From contig NZ_LMUQ01000073.1 in the NCBI RefSeq assembly GCF_009765865.1, positions 91,944 to 155,943 of the forward strand: 64,000 nt of DNA. Reading direction: 5' to 3'. Numbering within the stretch: position 1 is the first letter of the stretch; each line of letters begins with the position of its first letter. Made by a program: the position numbers and the translations under genes. The DNA comes from Acidisoma sp. L85. Its GTDB lineage: Bacteria > Pseudomonadota > Alphaproteobacteria > Acetobacterales > Acetobacteraceae. Below, piece by piece: positions 18,330-27,912 of the stretch. The notes below the pieces were generated by a model. The model saw only the letters and a program-made list of their open reading frames with translations, was not told where the DNA came from and did not search any database.

Positions 18330-19189
18330 GCAGCACGGTGCCAACTCTGTCCGTCGCGCCAGCGACTGAGCCACGCCGTGTTTGGAAAAGACCGCCCTCC
18401 GCCTTCATCCTGGGCGCAATCATCACCGCCGGCTTCCTGCTGGCTGCCATTGCTCCCGGCCTCCTCGCTCCCTACGACCCGCTCGCTTTCGATTACGACA
18501 ATCTGCAGGTGGGGCCCGGCGCGGCGCACTGGTTCGGAACCGACAATTTTGGCCGAGATGTGCTGTCCCGCATCATATGGGCCTCGCGGATCGACATCCA
18601 GATCGCATTGTTTTGCACGATCCCGCCTTTGCTGATCGGCACTGCCGTCGGCTCTCTCGTCGGCTACTATGGCGGCATCGCGGATACGATCTTCGGCCGC
18701 ATCGTCGATCTGGTCATCACCTTTCCGTTCATCGTGTTGGTGATCGCCATTGTGGCTGTGCTGGGTCCGGGCTTGGTGAACGTGTACATCGCCGTCACCA
18801 GCGTCGGCTGGGTTTTCTACGCCAGGCTCGTGCGGTCCCAGGTGATGGTTTTGCGCCAGGCGGATTTCGCCGCGGCCGGGCAGGTGATGGGCTATAGCGC
18901 AGCCAGGATCATCTTTCGCCACCTGCTGCCGAATGCCATGACGGCGGTCATCGTCTATTGGATGACCGACATGGCGCTCGACATCCTGCTCGGCTCCAGC
19001 CTCGGCTATCTTGGCCTCGGCGCACAGCCACCTACGGCGGAATGGGGCGTGCTGGTGTCCGACGGCAAGAACTTCATGGACACTGCCTGGTGGATGACGG
19101 TGTTCCCCGGCGCCGCCATCGTCGTCTGCGGCACCGGCCTGAGCCTGCTCGGCGATGGCGTCGCTGATCTGCTCGCGGTGCGCCGATGA
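18326..19189 (+). CDS. ABC transporter permease (DppC type)
   Basis: A 287-residue permease, partner of the DppB-type gene. Typical DppC features are the hydrophobic first segment after a basic N terminus ([20 protein letters not shown]), the periplasmic [19 protein letters not shown] motif, and the EAA loop [20 protein letters not shown]. It starts within the preceding stop (ATGA) and its own stop overlaps the next ATG by 4 bp, so the importer genes are one translationally coupled unit. Confidence 0.92.
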   Translation: MSSTVPTLSVAPATEPRRVWKRPPSAFILGAIITAGFLLAAIAPGLLAPYDPLAFDYDNLQVGPGAAHWFGTDNFGRDVLSRIIWASRIDIQIALFCTIPPLLIGTAVGSLVGYYGGIADTIFGRIVDLVITFPFIVLVIAIVAVLGPGLVNVYIAVTSVGWVFYARLVRSQVMVLRQADFAAAGQVMGYSAARIIFRHLLPNAMTAVIVYWMTDMALDILLGSSLGYLGLGAQPPTAEWGVLVSDGKNFMDTAWWMTVFPGAAIVVCGTGLSLLGDGVADLLAVRR

Positions 19190-20175
19190 GAGCGCCGCTG
19201 CTCTTGCTACGCGGGCTGCAAACGACTCTTGCGACCGACAACGGCGCTCTCACGGTGGTCGATGGTGTGGATCTCGACGTCAGGGAGGGTGAAATCCTCG
19301 GCCTTGTCGGGGAATCCGGCTCCGGCAAGAGCATGACGCTGCGATCGATCCTGCGGTTGATCCGGCCGCCAGGTCGAGTCTCCGGCGAGATCCTGTGGCG
19401 TGGGCGTGACCTCGTGCCGCTGCGCGAACCGGAGATGCGCGCCATCCGCGGCCGGGAGATCGGAATGATCTTCCAGGAGCCAATGACCGCGCTCAACCCC
19501 GTGTTGAGCGTGGGGCGTCAGATTCTGGAAAATCTTCGCGCGCACACGGATCTCGGGCGTACGGCCCGACGCAACCGTACGGTTGAACTTCTGGATCTGG
19601 TCGGCATCCCGGCGGCCGCGCAGAGAGTGAACGATTACCCTCACCAGTTTTCCGGCGGCATGCGGCAACGCGCGATGATTGCGATCGCGCTTGCCTCCAA
19701 TCCTTCGCTTCTGCTGGCGGATGAACCGACAACCGCGCTCGACGTCACGATCCAGGACCAGATCCTCAAACTTCTGCTGCGGCTGCGCGAAACACTCGGC
19801 ATGGCGGTGATCCTCGTGACCCATGATCTCGGCGTGGTCGCGCAGAGCTGTGACCGCGTGGCGGTTATGTATGCCGGGCGTGTCGCGGAAATCGGAGAAG
19901 TGTCGGCGGTTTTCGCGGCACCTAGGCACGCCTATACCCTCGGGTTGCTGCAGTCGGTGCCGGATGCGCGGCGGATCCGGCAGGCGCTGCGGCCAATCGG
20001 CGGAGCACCACCGCCTCCGGGCACAGTCGGCGACCGCTGCGCCTTTATCCCACGATGCGACTTCGCGACCGCCGCCTGCGAGGTGAGGCGGCCGCCCCTG
20101 ATCTCGATCGGCGGCGGTAGGCTGGCCGCCTGCGTCCATGGTGATCGCTTGCAGCAAGCGGAATGGGCGGCGTGA
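19186..20175 (+). CDS. ABC transporter ATP-binding protein (DppD type)
   Basis: A 329-residue ATPase: Walker [10 protein letters not shown]-loop [11 protein letters not shown], signature FSGGMRQR, Walker [13 protein letters not shown] and switch His in VTHDLG. The C-terminal oligopeptide/dipeptide extension contains the expected cysteines ([17 protein letters not shown]) that bind an iron-sulfur cluster in Dpp/Opp ATPases. Coupled to both neighbours by 4-bp and 1-bp overlaps. Confidence 0.92.
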   Translation: MRAPLLLLRGLQTTLATDNGALTVVDGVDLDVREGEILGLVGESGSGKSMTLRSILRLIRPPGRVSGEILWRGRDLVPLREPEMRAIRGREIGMIFQEPMTALNPVLSVGRQILENLRAHTDLGRTARRNRTVELLDLVGIPAAAQRVNDYPHQFSGGMRQRAMIAIALASNPSLLLADEPTTALDVTIQDQILKLLLRLRETLGMAVILVTHDLGVVAQSCDRVAVMYAGRVAEIGEVSAVFAAPRHAYTLGLLQSVPDARRIRQALRPIGGAPPPPGTVGDRCAFIPRCDFATAACEVRRPPLISIGGGRLAACVHGDRLQQAEWAA

Positions 20176-21233
20176 TGATGGACACTGGCCTTCTGCCCGT
20201 TCTATCGACCGAAGCTGCACCGTCGTCGCCGGGAGCGCCGCTGCTGGTCGTCGAGAAGCTTACTAAAACCTTTCCACGCAGGCAATCGCTCCGCAGCCTG
20301 ATCCGTGGCGAGCCGCGCAAGCGTGTGCATGCCTTGTCGGATGTCGATCTCACCATTCACCGCGGCGAAACGCTCGGCATTGTCGGCGAGAGCGGCTGCG
20401 GCAAGTCGACACTCGCGCGTTGCCTGGTTCGCCTCTATCGTACTGATTCTGGGCGCATCGCTTACGCCGGCTTGGATGTCGGAAGCCTGAAGGGTGCGGA
20501 TCTGCGCCGCTTCAACCGCCGCGTTCAGATGGTGTTCCAGGACCCCTATGGCTCGCTGAATCCACGCATGACGGTGCGCGCTACCTTGGCGGAGGCGTTG
20601 TCCGTTCACCGAATGCGCCCGCCTCGCGAGATTGAAGGTCGTATCAACGAGCTGATGGATCTCGTGCATTTGCCGCGCGGTGCCGCACGCCGCCGGCCCC
20701 ATGAGTTCAGCGGCGGTCAGCGCCAACGCATCGGCATCGCGCGCGCATTGGCTCTGGAACCTGATTGCCTGGTCGCGGACGAGTTGGTCTCGGCGCTGGA
20801 CGTGTCAGTCCAGGCGCAGATGGTAAACCTGTTGCTGGAGTTGCAGCAACGCTTGCAACTCACCGTGCTATTCATCGCGCACGACCTGCGTCTGGTCCGT
20901 CATTTGTCGCATCGCGTCGCCGTCATGTATCTCGGCCGCGTCGTTGAACTGGCCGAAACCGAGGCGTTGTTTACCCGCCCCCGTCATCCCTATACGCAGG
21001 CACTTCTGAAGGCCGCACCGGAACTAGACCCCAGGCTTCGCAGCACTTCGGACGCCGTCCGGGGCGAACTTCCCAGCCCGGTGAACCCACCGCCGGGTTG
21101 CCCATTTCATACGCGCTGCCCGGACGCTATCGCGCTTTGCATGACCGTTCGTCCGGAACTCAAGCCGCTGCTTGACGGCCGCCTGGCTGCCTGCCACATC
21201 GCCGCTGCGGAGGATGGGCTGGCAGCCCTCTAG
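20175..21233 (+). CDS. ABC transporter ATP-binding protein (DppF type)
   Basis: The second ATPase of the importer, about 352 residues. Walker A GESGCGKST, Q-loop VFQDPYGSLNPRMT, signature EFSGGQRQRIG and the Walker B region CLVADELVSALDVSV (Leu after the catalytic Glu in place of the usual Pro). The C-terminal extension has HTRCPDAIALC, the oligopeptide-transporter cysteine motif. Possible starts are ATG 20163, 20175 or 20178; 20175 overlaps the preceding stop as TGATG and is preferred. Last gene of the importer operon, convergent with the isoaspartyl peptidase. Confidence 0.92.
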   Translation: MMDTGLLPVLSTEAAPSSPGAPLLVVEKLTKTFPRRQSLRSLIRGEPRKRVHALSDVDLTIHRGETLGIVGESGCGKSTLARCLVRLYRTDSGRIAYAGLDVGSLKGADLRRFNRRVQMVFQDPYGSLNPRMTVRATLAEALSVHRMRPPREIEGRINELMDLVHLPRGAARRRPHEFSGGQRQRIGIARALALEPDCLVADELVSALDVSVQAQMVNLLLELQQRLQLTVLFIAHDLRLVRHLSHRVAVMYLGRVVELAETEALFTRPRHPYTQALLKAAPELDPRLRSTSDAVRGELPSPVNPPPGCPFHTRCPDAIALCMTVRPELKPLLDGRLAACHIAAAEDGLAAL

Positions 21234-21246
21234 ACGGACCAACCTG

Positions 21247-22200
21247 CTAGTGGAGCTCGGCCGGAAACACCGTCTCATGCGTTGCGACGTAAGCCTCGCC
21301 TGCGGTCGTGACCCAGCCACGGTACATGCCCATGGTATTGTAGGGCGCCACCACCCGGCCCGCGTAGTCGATGGCCACGAGCCCCGCGCCGATCCCATGC
21401 GCTGACAGATCCACCATGATGATCTTTGTGGCCGCGGTCCCAAGATCCTCCTTGAGATACGCCATCCGGCTGGCGAGCTCGTGCCCGACCACGTGGCGAA
21501 TGAAATACTCGCCGGCGCCAGTGCCGGAAACGGCGCAAGCGCCATCACGGGCATAGGTCCCTGCCCCAATAATCGGCGAGTCACCCACCCGACCGACAGG
21601 CTTATCGGTGAAGCCTCCGGTGGAGGTGGCGGCGGCCAAATGGCCTGCGGAGTCGAGCGCGACGGCTCCGACAGTCCCATGTTTCTCGGCTTCGCTCGCT
21701 GTCGCCGCCGTTCCGGATGCTCGCCGCGCCTTCATGGCTGTGAGAGCCTGCCGCTGACGCTCGATGATGAAAAATTCGGGATCAACAATCTCAAGCCCAT
21801 GCGTTTCTGCAAACCGATCGGCTGCGGGTCCCGTCATCATGACGGTACGGCCCTCGTCCATGAGCGCGCGCGCGAGCCTCACGGGGTTGCGGCAACGCTC
21901 CACGGCGCTCACCGCGCCGGCCCTCAGCGTCGCGCCATCCATGATCGCGGCATCGAGCGAGGCTTTTCCGGCAGTAGTCAGCGCGGCGCCCCGACCCGCG
22001 TTGAAATAGGGCGACTCCTCCATCGAAACGACCGCCGCCTCGACCGCCGCGACGGCCCGGCCGTCTTCGCGCAGCACGCGCCATCCGGCCCGCAGCGCCA
22101 AGGCCAAGTCAGACCGTGCGGCGGCCCAGTCGGACTCGCTAAGTTCCTGCTTGGGCATTACACCACAGCCACCGTGTATGCCGAGCGCGATGGAGCCCAT
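21247..22200 (-). CDS. isoaspartyl peptidase / L-asparaginase (Ntn hydrolase)
   Basis: A 317-residue member of the type 2 asparaginase / isoaspartyl aminopeptidase family. It opens with ALGIHGGCGVMP and carries the autocleavage site EKHGTVGAVALD, whose Thr becomes the N-terminal nucleophile, followed by STGGFTDKPVGRVGDSP and GTGAGEYFIR. Precursors self-cleave into alpha and beta chains and hydrolyse beta-aspartyl dipeptides or asparagine. Lying just beyond the peptide-type importer, it may process imported beta-aspartyl peptides or amides, though it is on the opposite strand. Confidence 0.9.
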   Translation of the reverse strand: MGSIALGIHGGCGVMPKQELSESDWAAARSDLALALRAGWRVLREDGRAVAAVEAAVVSMEESPYFNAGRGAALTTAGKASLDAAIMDGATLRAGAVSAVERCRNPVRLARALMDEGRTVMMTGPAADRFAETHGLEIVDPEFFIIERQRQALTAMKARRASGTAATASEAEKHGTVGAVALDSAGHLAAATSTGGFTDKPVGRVGDSPIIGAGTYARDGACAVSGTGAGEYFIRHVVGHELASRMAYLKEDLGTAATKIIMVDLSAHGIGAGLVAIDYAGRVVAPYNTMGMYRGWVTTAGEAYVATHETVFPAELH

Positions 22201-22309
22201 ACCGATATTCCTTCTGTAGCAATGTGAGGTCGCGGAGAGAACAATACCGGGCAGGGAGCCGGCAACTGACCTTAGCAGGACGCAGCTTACCTACACGGAA
22301 AGGGCGAAG

Positions 22310-23224
22310 ATGATGTCTGAGGACTGGTTCGAGGTCCGATGTGTGGCGCCGGACCTTTGGATGATTGCCGAGCCCCTGCATGTGGTGAGCTGGCTCTATA
22401 TCGGCAGCGAGCGTGCGGCGCTGCTTGACACCGGAACGGGCATTGCGCCGATCGCGCCTATCGTCGCAAGTCTCACGGATCGTCCTGTCGTCGTGGTGAA
22501 TACCCATTACCATTTTGACCACATCGGCAACAACCCGGCCTTCAAGGAGCGGCTGGCTTCGGTGGCGAGTGGCCCACTAATGCGTCTTCCTGCCTCCCGG
22601 CAGTTGCTGGACCGATACTTGCGGACCTATGACGGCTTTATCGCCGAGGCGCGGGAGCGAATCCAGGTCGATCCTGATGCCTTTGCGATGGCGCCCGAGA
22701 CCCAGCCCCGCGAATTTCCCCTGACGTTCAACTCCGAGGAGTGGCGGCCGGGCAGCATCGCGGCCACCGGACTTCTGCGTGACGGTAACGAAATTGACCT
22801 CGGCGACCGCCGGCTGCGCGTCATCGACACGCCGGGCCATAGCCCCGACGGAATTTGTCTTGTCGACGCCGAGCGGGGGGTGCTGTTCGCGGGGGACACG
22901 CTTACCGAAGGCCCTCTCTACGTCCATTATGATGAGTCGTCAGCGGCGAGTCTTTTGGCCTCGACGCTTCGGCTCTTCAAGCTGGCCGGCGATCTGCGAG
23001 TGATCTGCTGCGGCCATGTCGCGCGGGCGGTGGCGGAGGTAAGCTTGATCGATGACACGATCGCGGCTCTGCGGGCCGTGCTGGATGGTCGGGCAGATTG
23101 CCGCGAGACTTCCGACGTATTTGGCTATCCAATCTTTGAAGCACGCTTCGGACGCGTCTGGATCACCCAGTCTACCGGCGCGGCCACATCGTTTCGGCTT
23201 TATGACGGGGAGCCCGTAGAGTGA
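22310..23224 (+). CDS. MBL-fold metallo-hydrolase
   Basis: A 304-residue metallo-beta-lactamase-fold protein. The zinc motif HYHFDHIGN (HxHxDH) lies around residues 65-73, a second ligand is in VIDTPGHSPDG, and the bridging Asp is in LFAGDTLTEGPLYVH. This glyoxalase II-like branch hydrolyses thioesters, lactones or phosphoesters; the exact substrate is unknown. AAAGGGCGAAG precedes the ATG. It is followed 82 bp later by the agmatinase-family gene and may be cotranscribed with it. Confidence 0.87.
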   Translation: MMSEDWFEVRCVAPDLWMIAEPLHVVSWLYIGSERAALLDTGTGIAPIAPIVASLTDRPVVVVNTHYHFDHIGNNPAFKERLASVASGPLMRLPASRQLLDRYLRTYDGFIAEARERIQVDPDAFAMAPETQPREFPLTFNSEEWRPGSIAATGLLRDGNEIDLGDRRLRVIDTPGHSPDGICLVDAERGVLFAGDTLTEGPLYVHYDESSAASLLASTLRLFKLAGDLRVICCGHVARAVAEVSLIDDTIAALRAVLDGRADCRETSDVFGYPIFEARFGRVWITQSTGAATSFRLYDGEPVE

Positions 23225-23306
23225 TTCTCGCTTTGAGGGATCAAGAAGCGGTTCCGGCGCGTGACGCGACGTGGCCCCGAAGCTGGCAAAGTGCCGAGGT
23301 TCATCT

Positions 23307-24272
23307 ATGACCGATGCGAAATACCCTCAGCCACTCGATGCAGCGTTGACCCCCCGCTTTGCCGGGCTCTCGACCTTCATGCGCCTGCCCGTCTTCTCCA
23401 GCGCCGCGGAGCTGGATGTGGCGCTGGTAGGCGTGCCCTTCGATGGAGGCACCACCAACCGGCCCGGCGCCCGGCATGGACCGCGCGAGATTCGCAACCA
23501 ATCGAGCCTCATTCGCCGCACGCATCACGAGTCGGGCATCTCTCCATATGACCGCATTCGTGTCGGCGATTTAGGCGATGCGCCGGTCAACCCAATTGAT
23601 CTTCTGGATTCCCTCTCACGCATCGAGGGCTTCTTCAGGGAGATCGCAGCGCAGGGTGCGATTCCAATCTCGGCTGGCGGCGACCATCTGATGACATTGC
23701 CGATCCTGCGCGGCTTAGTGAAAACCGTGCCTGTAGGACTCATCCAATTCGATGCCCATTCCGACACCAACGACACGTATTTCGGGAACAACCCCTATAC
23801 TCACGGTTCGCCCTTTCGCCGCGCCATCGAAGAGGGTTTGCTCGACGGCCGGCGAATTGTGCAGATCGGCATCCGAGGTTCGATCTACCACCCGACGGAT
23901 TTCGATTATGCTCGCTCGCAAGGCATTCGCATCATCTTTGTCGAGGAGGTCGAGGCGCGCGGCGTCGATGCCGTCATGGCGGAGGCTTGCGCAATCCTGG
24001 GCGAAGGGCCGATCTACGTGACCTTTGATATCGATTGTCTCGACCCATCCTTCGCGGTCGGCACCGGCACGCCGGAGATCGGCGGCCTCACGACGCGAGA
24101 GGCCCAGCGGATGTTGCGTCTTCTGCACCCTCTACACATCACTGGCGCGGATGTGGTCGAGGTGTCGCCGCCCTTCGACCCGTCCGGCCTCACCGCTCTA
24201 ACCGGAGCGACGATGATGTTCGAGCTGCTCTGCGCCATCGCGGGAGGCCCAGCCTTCAGCGGTAGAGCGTGA
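23307..24272 (+). CDS. agmatinase / arginase-family ureohydrolase
   Basis: Start placed at ATG 23307 with GAGG upstream; the product is 321 residues. Binuclear-metal motifs of ureohydrolases are intact: SAGGDHLMTLP, LIQFDAHSDTND and VTFDIDCLDPSF. FDAHSDTND instead of the usual FDAHTDT is a small variation. Members hydrolyse agmatine, guanidinobutyrate, guanidinopropionate or free guanidine to urea. Given the nearby creatininase-family, GS-like and importer genes, a guanidino substrate is a reasonable inference, but agmatine itself is not established. Confidence 0.9.
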   Translation: MTDAKYPQPLDAALTPRFAGLSTFMRLPVFSSAAELDVALVGVPFDGGTTNRPGARHGPREIRNQSSLIRRTHHESGISPYDRIRVGDLGDAPVNPIDLLDSLSRIEGFFREIAAQGAIPISAGGDHLMTLPILRGLVKTVPVGLIQFDAHSDTNDTYFGNNPYTHGSPFRRAIEEGLLDGRRIVQIGIRGSIYHPTDFDYARSQGIRIIFVEEVEARGVDAVMAEACAILGEGPIYVTFDIDCLDPSFAVGTGTPEIGGLTTREAQRMLRLLHPLHITGADVVEVSPPFDPSGLTALTGATMMFELLCAIAGGPAFSGRA

Positions 24273-24318
24273 ACCTGTCCTGGAAAGCAAACCTGCAGCC
24301 TAACCGCATGGGCACGCA

Positions 24319-25929
24319 TTATTCACGCTGGAAATCGTAGGCTTGGCTATCAGTCAGCAATAGGTGGAGCACATCGAGTTTCGCGGTTTTATCCGCTTGG
24401 AACTGGACAAAGCCGGCGGGCGAAGGACCGCTATTCGCCACCAACGCGGCGAATTGTCCTGTGGGCATGAGACTAGCGGTAAAGACATCGCCGTTCCAAG
24501 GCGCAAGCCTTAGCTTTGCCCCGGTCGCCGCTAACTCCATGACCAAGCCATCGCCTTCCACGCTGACCATTACCTTGCCGATGCCGGGGTTGGCGAAAGA
24601 GCCAACCAGCGGCGCAAGTGGCGGCGAAGGTGCTGGCGTTAAGGGATTCGCGAATTGCTGGGCGTCCTTATCATAGCTCGCGGTCGCGCGTTTGATCGTC
24701 GCTGCCAGGTAGTCGGTCTCGGGATTGCCGAGCACGCGGTCGAGGATCCAGGCACCAAGCCCGTCCGGGAAACCCACATTGCCTTCGTTGCTGAGGACGA
24801 TGACCCCGACGTTCCTGTCGGGCGCCAAGCCCATAAACGCTCCAAAGCTCGGTGTGCCCCCATTGTGCCAGACGACGGTGCCATTCGTCGTTTGTTGGAT
24901 GATCCAACCCATCGCGTAGGAGATCTTCTCGGTTATCGCGACCTTCGGCGTATGGGTTACCGCTAGATTTTCGGGCGAGACGATGGAACGTCCCGCGAAG
25001 GCGCCATGGCCAAGTTGAAACCGGATCCAGCGCGACATGTCCTCGACATTGGAGTTGATGTCGCCCGCACCATCGTAGGAATAGGGGAATATCTGGGTGA
25101 AGGGCACCTCGACCGTGCCCTGCGGCGTCCAGCGATAGCCGGCAGCGTGATTGGACGCGCGTTCCATCGCGGCAGCGGTGTAGGACGTGTCGCTCATCGT
25201 CAAGGGATCGAGGAGCTCTTTCTGGAGCACGGCATTCCAGTCGGCTGCACCGGCAGCCTTTGCGACAATGCGGCCCGCTAGCAAATGGGTAATATTGGTA
25301 TAGGCGAAGGTCGAGCGGAAGCTCGATACGGGTTCGACATAGCGTAGGGAGTGGATCAACGCCGTCTCATCCAGACCCAAAAAAGACAGGCCATCATTCG
25401 CATAGGGCGGGAGGCCCGAACGCTGGGCGAGAAGATCGAAAACTCTGAACTCCCTGGTGACCCAGGCATCCTTCAACTGGAACTCCGGGTCGAGGTCGGT
25501 CACACGATCATCCCAATGCAACTTGCCACGATCGACCATCAAAGCCAGGGTTGTCGCGAGAAAGCTTTTGGTTGCCGACCCGATCTGAAAAAGAGTTTGT
25601 GAATCGACTGGGACTCCACCGATCTTGCTGCGGACGCCGAAGCCTTTGGCATAGATGAGCTTGTCATCGACGACGATGCCGATTGCAAGGCCAGGACAGT
25701 CGAAGGACTTCATACCGTTCGTGGCATAGGCCTCGACATTCGGGACCATCGCTTGCACACGCGCCTCGATCGTCGGTTGCGTCGCCGGGTCGTCCGCCGC
25801 CCATGCCTGGTTCACAAGAGCCGGACTCCCAAGCACCAATCCCATGAGGAGGACGGAAATTGAAGCGGAACGAGATGGGCGCGGCTTCTGAGTTGCCTCG
25901 CTTGCATTCTTGCCCAAGGCGACGATCAT
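24319..25929 (-). CDS. exported serine hydrolase, class C beta-lactamase / EstB-like
   Basis: About 536 residues from ATG 25929, with an export signal (SISVLLMGLVLGSPALVNQA, then WAADD). The penicillin-binding-type triad is present: SxxK in QIGSATKSFLA, YxN in FAYTNITHLL, and HxG in VVWHNGGTPSFGAFM. A C-terminal domain of about 130 residues after the catalytic core is common in the DUF3471-bearing esterases and PBP4*-like proteins of this family. Likely a periplasmic esterase or D-amino-acid amidase; true beta-lactamase activity is not implied. It is divergent from the methylamine locus, leaving a 427-bp intergenic region. Confidence 0.87.
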   Translation of the reverse strand: MIVALGKNASEATQKPRPSRSASISVLLMGLVLGSPALVNQAWAADDPATQPTIEARVQAMVPNVEAYATNGMKSFDCPGLAIGIVVDDKLIYAKGFGVRSKIGGVPVDSQTLFQIGSATKSFLATTLALMVDRGKLHWDDRVTDLDPEFQLKDAWVTREFRVFDLLAQRSGLPPYANDGLSFLGLDETALIHSLRYVEPVSSFRSTFAYTNITHLLAGRIVAKAAGAADWNAVLQKELLDPLTMSDTSYTAAAMERASNHAAGYRWTPQGTVEVPFTQIFPYSYDGAGDINSNVEDMSRWIRFQLGHGAFAGRSIVSPENLAVTHTPKVAITEKISYAMGWIIQQTTNGTVVWHNGGTPSFGAFMGLAPDRNVGVIVLSNEGNVGFPDGLGAWILDRVLGNPETDYLAATIKRATASYDKDAQQFANPLTPAPSPPLAPLVGSFANPGIGKVMVSVEGDGLVMELAATGAKLRLAPWNGDVFTASLMPTGQFAALVANSGPSPAGFVQFQADKTAKLDVLHLLLTDSQAYDFQRE

Positions 25930-26293
25930 GATGCCGCTGTCCCCAATAAGATTTCTATCATTTTGCCCTGATGAATAGAGAGGGATGCGCCTGAGCGGCA
26001 AGACTCTTTTTTAAAAACGGCCGTCAGCCTATCGCTTCTGAATCCGCGATCGCGCCACTTCCCCCTCGACTTCGAGCTGAGATGCCGGTCTCGCCGTGAG
26101 GGCTGTCGAACCTTACTGCGGCTGACGTTGAAACTGGAGGAGAGGTCGACTTCCCGTGAAGCCGGTCGCCACGCTGACAGCTATCGGCCCGGATTGCGCG
26201 CATAAGAAACGCCCGCGACACGTCTTTCTCGTCGTCCCTGAATTGACCCGTCTCCGCTTGATCGGAGGGTGGGCTGGAGTGTCAGATGCAAGT

Positions 26294-26331
26294 GGCTCGC
26301 GTTTCCTCGAGCAGCCTAGAAGCCGCGAGCC
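26294..26331 (+). promoter_or_regulatory. leader hairpin before mgdA
   Basis: A perfect 8-bp inverted repeat GGCTCGCG / CGCGAGCC, extendable with mismatches, ends 13 bp before the GAGGAG ribosome site of mgdA. A smaller CTCCG/CGGAG hairpin lies near 26251-26266. No riboswitch class is recognised. The rest of the 26002-26356 intergenic region holds no convincing gene and must contain the promoters of the divergent serine hydrolase and of the mgd operon. Confidence 0.35.
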
Positions 26332-26356
26332 GCCACGCCGTCCGAGGAGCCTGTTG

Positions 26357-27616
26357 ATGGCTAAGACACGTTACTCGATCGTTCAGGTGCTGGCGCAGGC
26401 ATTCCGCGGCCAGCGTGGCTGGGCGCCTGTCTGGCGTGACGCTGAGCCTAAGGCGCAATACGATGTCATCATCGTGGGCGGTGGGGGCCATGGGCTTGCG
26501 ACCGCCTGGTATCTCGCCAGCCAGCACGGCATCACCAATGTCGCGGTCGTGGAAAAAGGCTATCTCGGCAGCGGCAATGTCGGCCGCAACACCACGATCA
26601 TCCGTTCAAACTACCTGCTGCCGGGCAACGTTCCGTTCTACGAGCATTCCCTGAAACTTTGGGAAGGGCTTGAGCAGGACATCAATTACAACGCGATGGT
26701 TAGCCAGCGAGGTGTGCTCAACCTTTGCCACTCCGATGCTCAGCGCGATGCCTATGCACGGCGCGGCAATGCGATGCGCCTGCATGGGGTGGATGCGGAG
26801 TTGCTCGACCGTGACGCGGTCAGGCGGATGTATCCTTTCTTCGACTACGATAGCGCAAGATTCCCTATTGTAGGTGGCCTGCTGCAACCGCGTGGGGGCT
26901 CGGTGCGACACGATGCGGTGGCTTGGGGCTACGCCAGGGCGGCGGACCAGCGTGGTGTCGATCTTATCCAGAATTGCGAGGTCACCGGCATCCGGGTGGA
27001 AGGCGGTCGCGCCGTCGGAGTCGAGACAGGGCGCGGCTTCATCGGAGCGGGCAAAATCGGCCTGGCCTGCGCGGGCAATTCCTCCCGCGTCGCTGCTATG
27101 GCCGGGTTGCGATTGCCGATCGAGAGCCATGTTTTGCAGGCCTTCGTATCAGAAGGACTAAAACCCTTTTTCGACGGTGTGGTGACTTACGGGGCCGGGC
27201 ACTTCTACGTCAGCCAGTCGGACAAAGGCGGCCTGGTCTTCGGTGGCGATATCGACGGCTATAATTCCTACGCGCAGCGCGGCAATCTTCCGGTCGTCGA
27301 AGATGTTTGCGAGAGCGGCATGGCTCTGATGCCCGGCATGGGCCGGCTGCGCGTGCTGCGACAATGGGGTGGCATTATGGATATGTCGATGGATGGTAGC
27401 CCCATCATCGATCGCACTCCCGTAGATGGCCTCTATCTCAATGCGGGCTGGTGCTATGGCGGCTTCAAGGCAACGCCAGCATCGGGCTGGTGCTTTGCGC
27501 ATCTTATCGCGCGGGATGAGCCACACGAAGTCGCCAAGGCTCTTCGCTTAGATCGCTTCGCACAGGGGTATCCCATCGACGAACGAGGCGCCGGCGCTCA
27601 GCCGAACCTTCACTGA
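26357..27616 (+). CDS. mgdA: N-methylglutamate dehydrogenase subunit A (sarcosine oxidase beta-like)
   Basis: Start at ATG 26357 with GAGGAG upstream, giving 419 residues, the usual SoxB length. The FAD site YDVIIVGGGGHGLATAWYLA lies at residues 35-54. GSGNVGRNTTIIRSNYLLP is the SoxB segment around the covalent-flavin region, and DGLYLNAGWCYGGFKATPAS is the conserved C-terminal block. In heterotetrameric sarcosine oxidase this subunit oxidises the N-methyl amine. Because split glutamate-synthase genes and a type III glutamine synthetase follow in the same direction, the N-methylglutamate dehydrogenase reading (MgdA) is preferred over plain sarcosine oxidase; sequence alone does not exclude sarcosine. 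Confidence 0.85.
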   Translation: MAKTRYSIVQVLAQAFRGQRGWAPVWRDAEPKAQYDVIIVGGGGHGLATAWYLASQHGITNVAVVEKGYLGSGNVGRNTTIIRSNYLLPGNVPFYEHSLKLWEGLEQDINYNAMVSQRGVLNLCHSDAQRDAYARRGNAMRLHGVDAELLDRDAVRRMYPFFDYDSARFPIVGGLLQPRGGSVRHDAVAWGYARAADQRGVDLIQNCEVTGIRVEGGRAVGVETGRGFIGAGKIGLACAGNSSRVAAMAGLRLPIESHVLQAFVSEGLKPFFDGVVTYGAGHFYVSQSDKGGLVFGGDIDGYNSYAQRGNLPVVEDVCESGMALMPGMGRLRVLRQWGGIMDMSMDGSPIIDRTPVDGLYLNAGWCYGGFKATPASGWCFAHLIARDEPHEVAKALRLDRFAQGYPIDERGAGAQPNLH

Positions 27617-27630
27617 GGAGCGGAGCAATC

Positions 27631-27912
27631 ATGCGGATCATCTGCCCCCTCTGCGGCGAGCGTGGCGCTGAGGAGTTTGTCTATCATGGCGACGCCACCG
27701 TGCGGCGCCCACACCCGGATAGCTCGGCCGAAACCTGGAATGCCTATGTCCATTTGCGGGACAATCCGGCCGGCCGACACAGCGAACTTTGGTATCATGC
27801 GGCGGGTTGCCACGCCTGGTTGGTGGTGGAGCGAGATGTGAGAACGCATGAGATATTCGCGGTAACTCTCGCGCAGGACGTCGCGCTGGCCCGCCGTCCG
27901 GTGACCGCGTGA
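27631..27912 (+). CDS. mgdB: N-methylglutamate dehydrogenase subunit B (sarcosine oxidase delta-like)
   Basis: A 93-residue SoxD-type subunit. The zinc-binding start MRIICPLCGERG gives Cys5 and Cys8, with partners expected in the WYHAAGCHAW segment (His55, Cys60). In heterotetrameric sarcosine oxidase the delta subunit binds zinc and holds the complex together. It lies 14 bp after mgdA, and its stop overlaps the start of mgdC by 4 bp. Confidence 0.88.
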   Translation: MRIICPLCGERGAEEFVYHGDATVRRPHPDSSAETWNAYVHLRDNPAGRHSELWYHAAGCHAWLVVERDVRTHEIFAVTLAQDVALARRPVTA

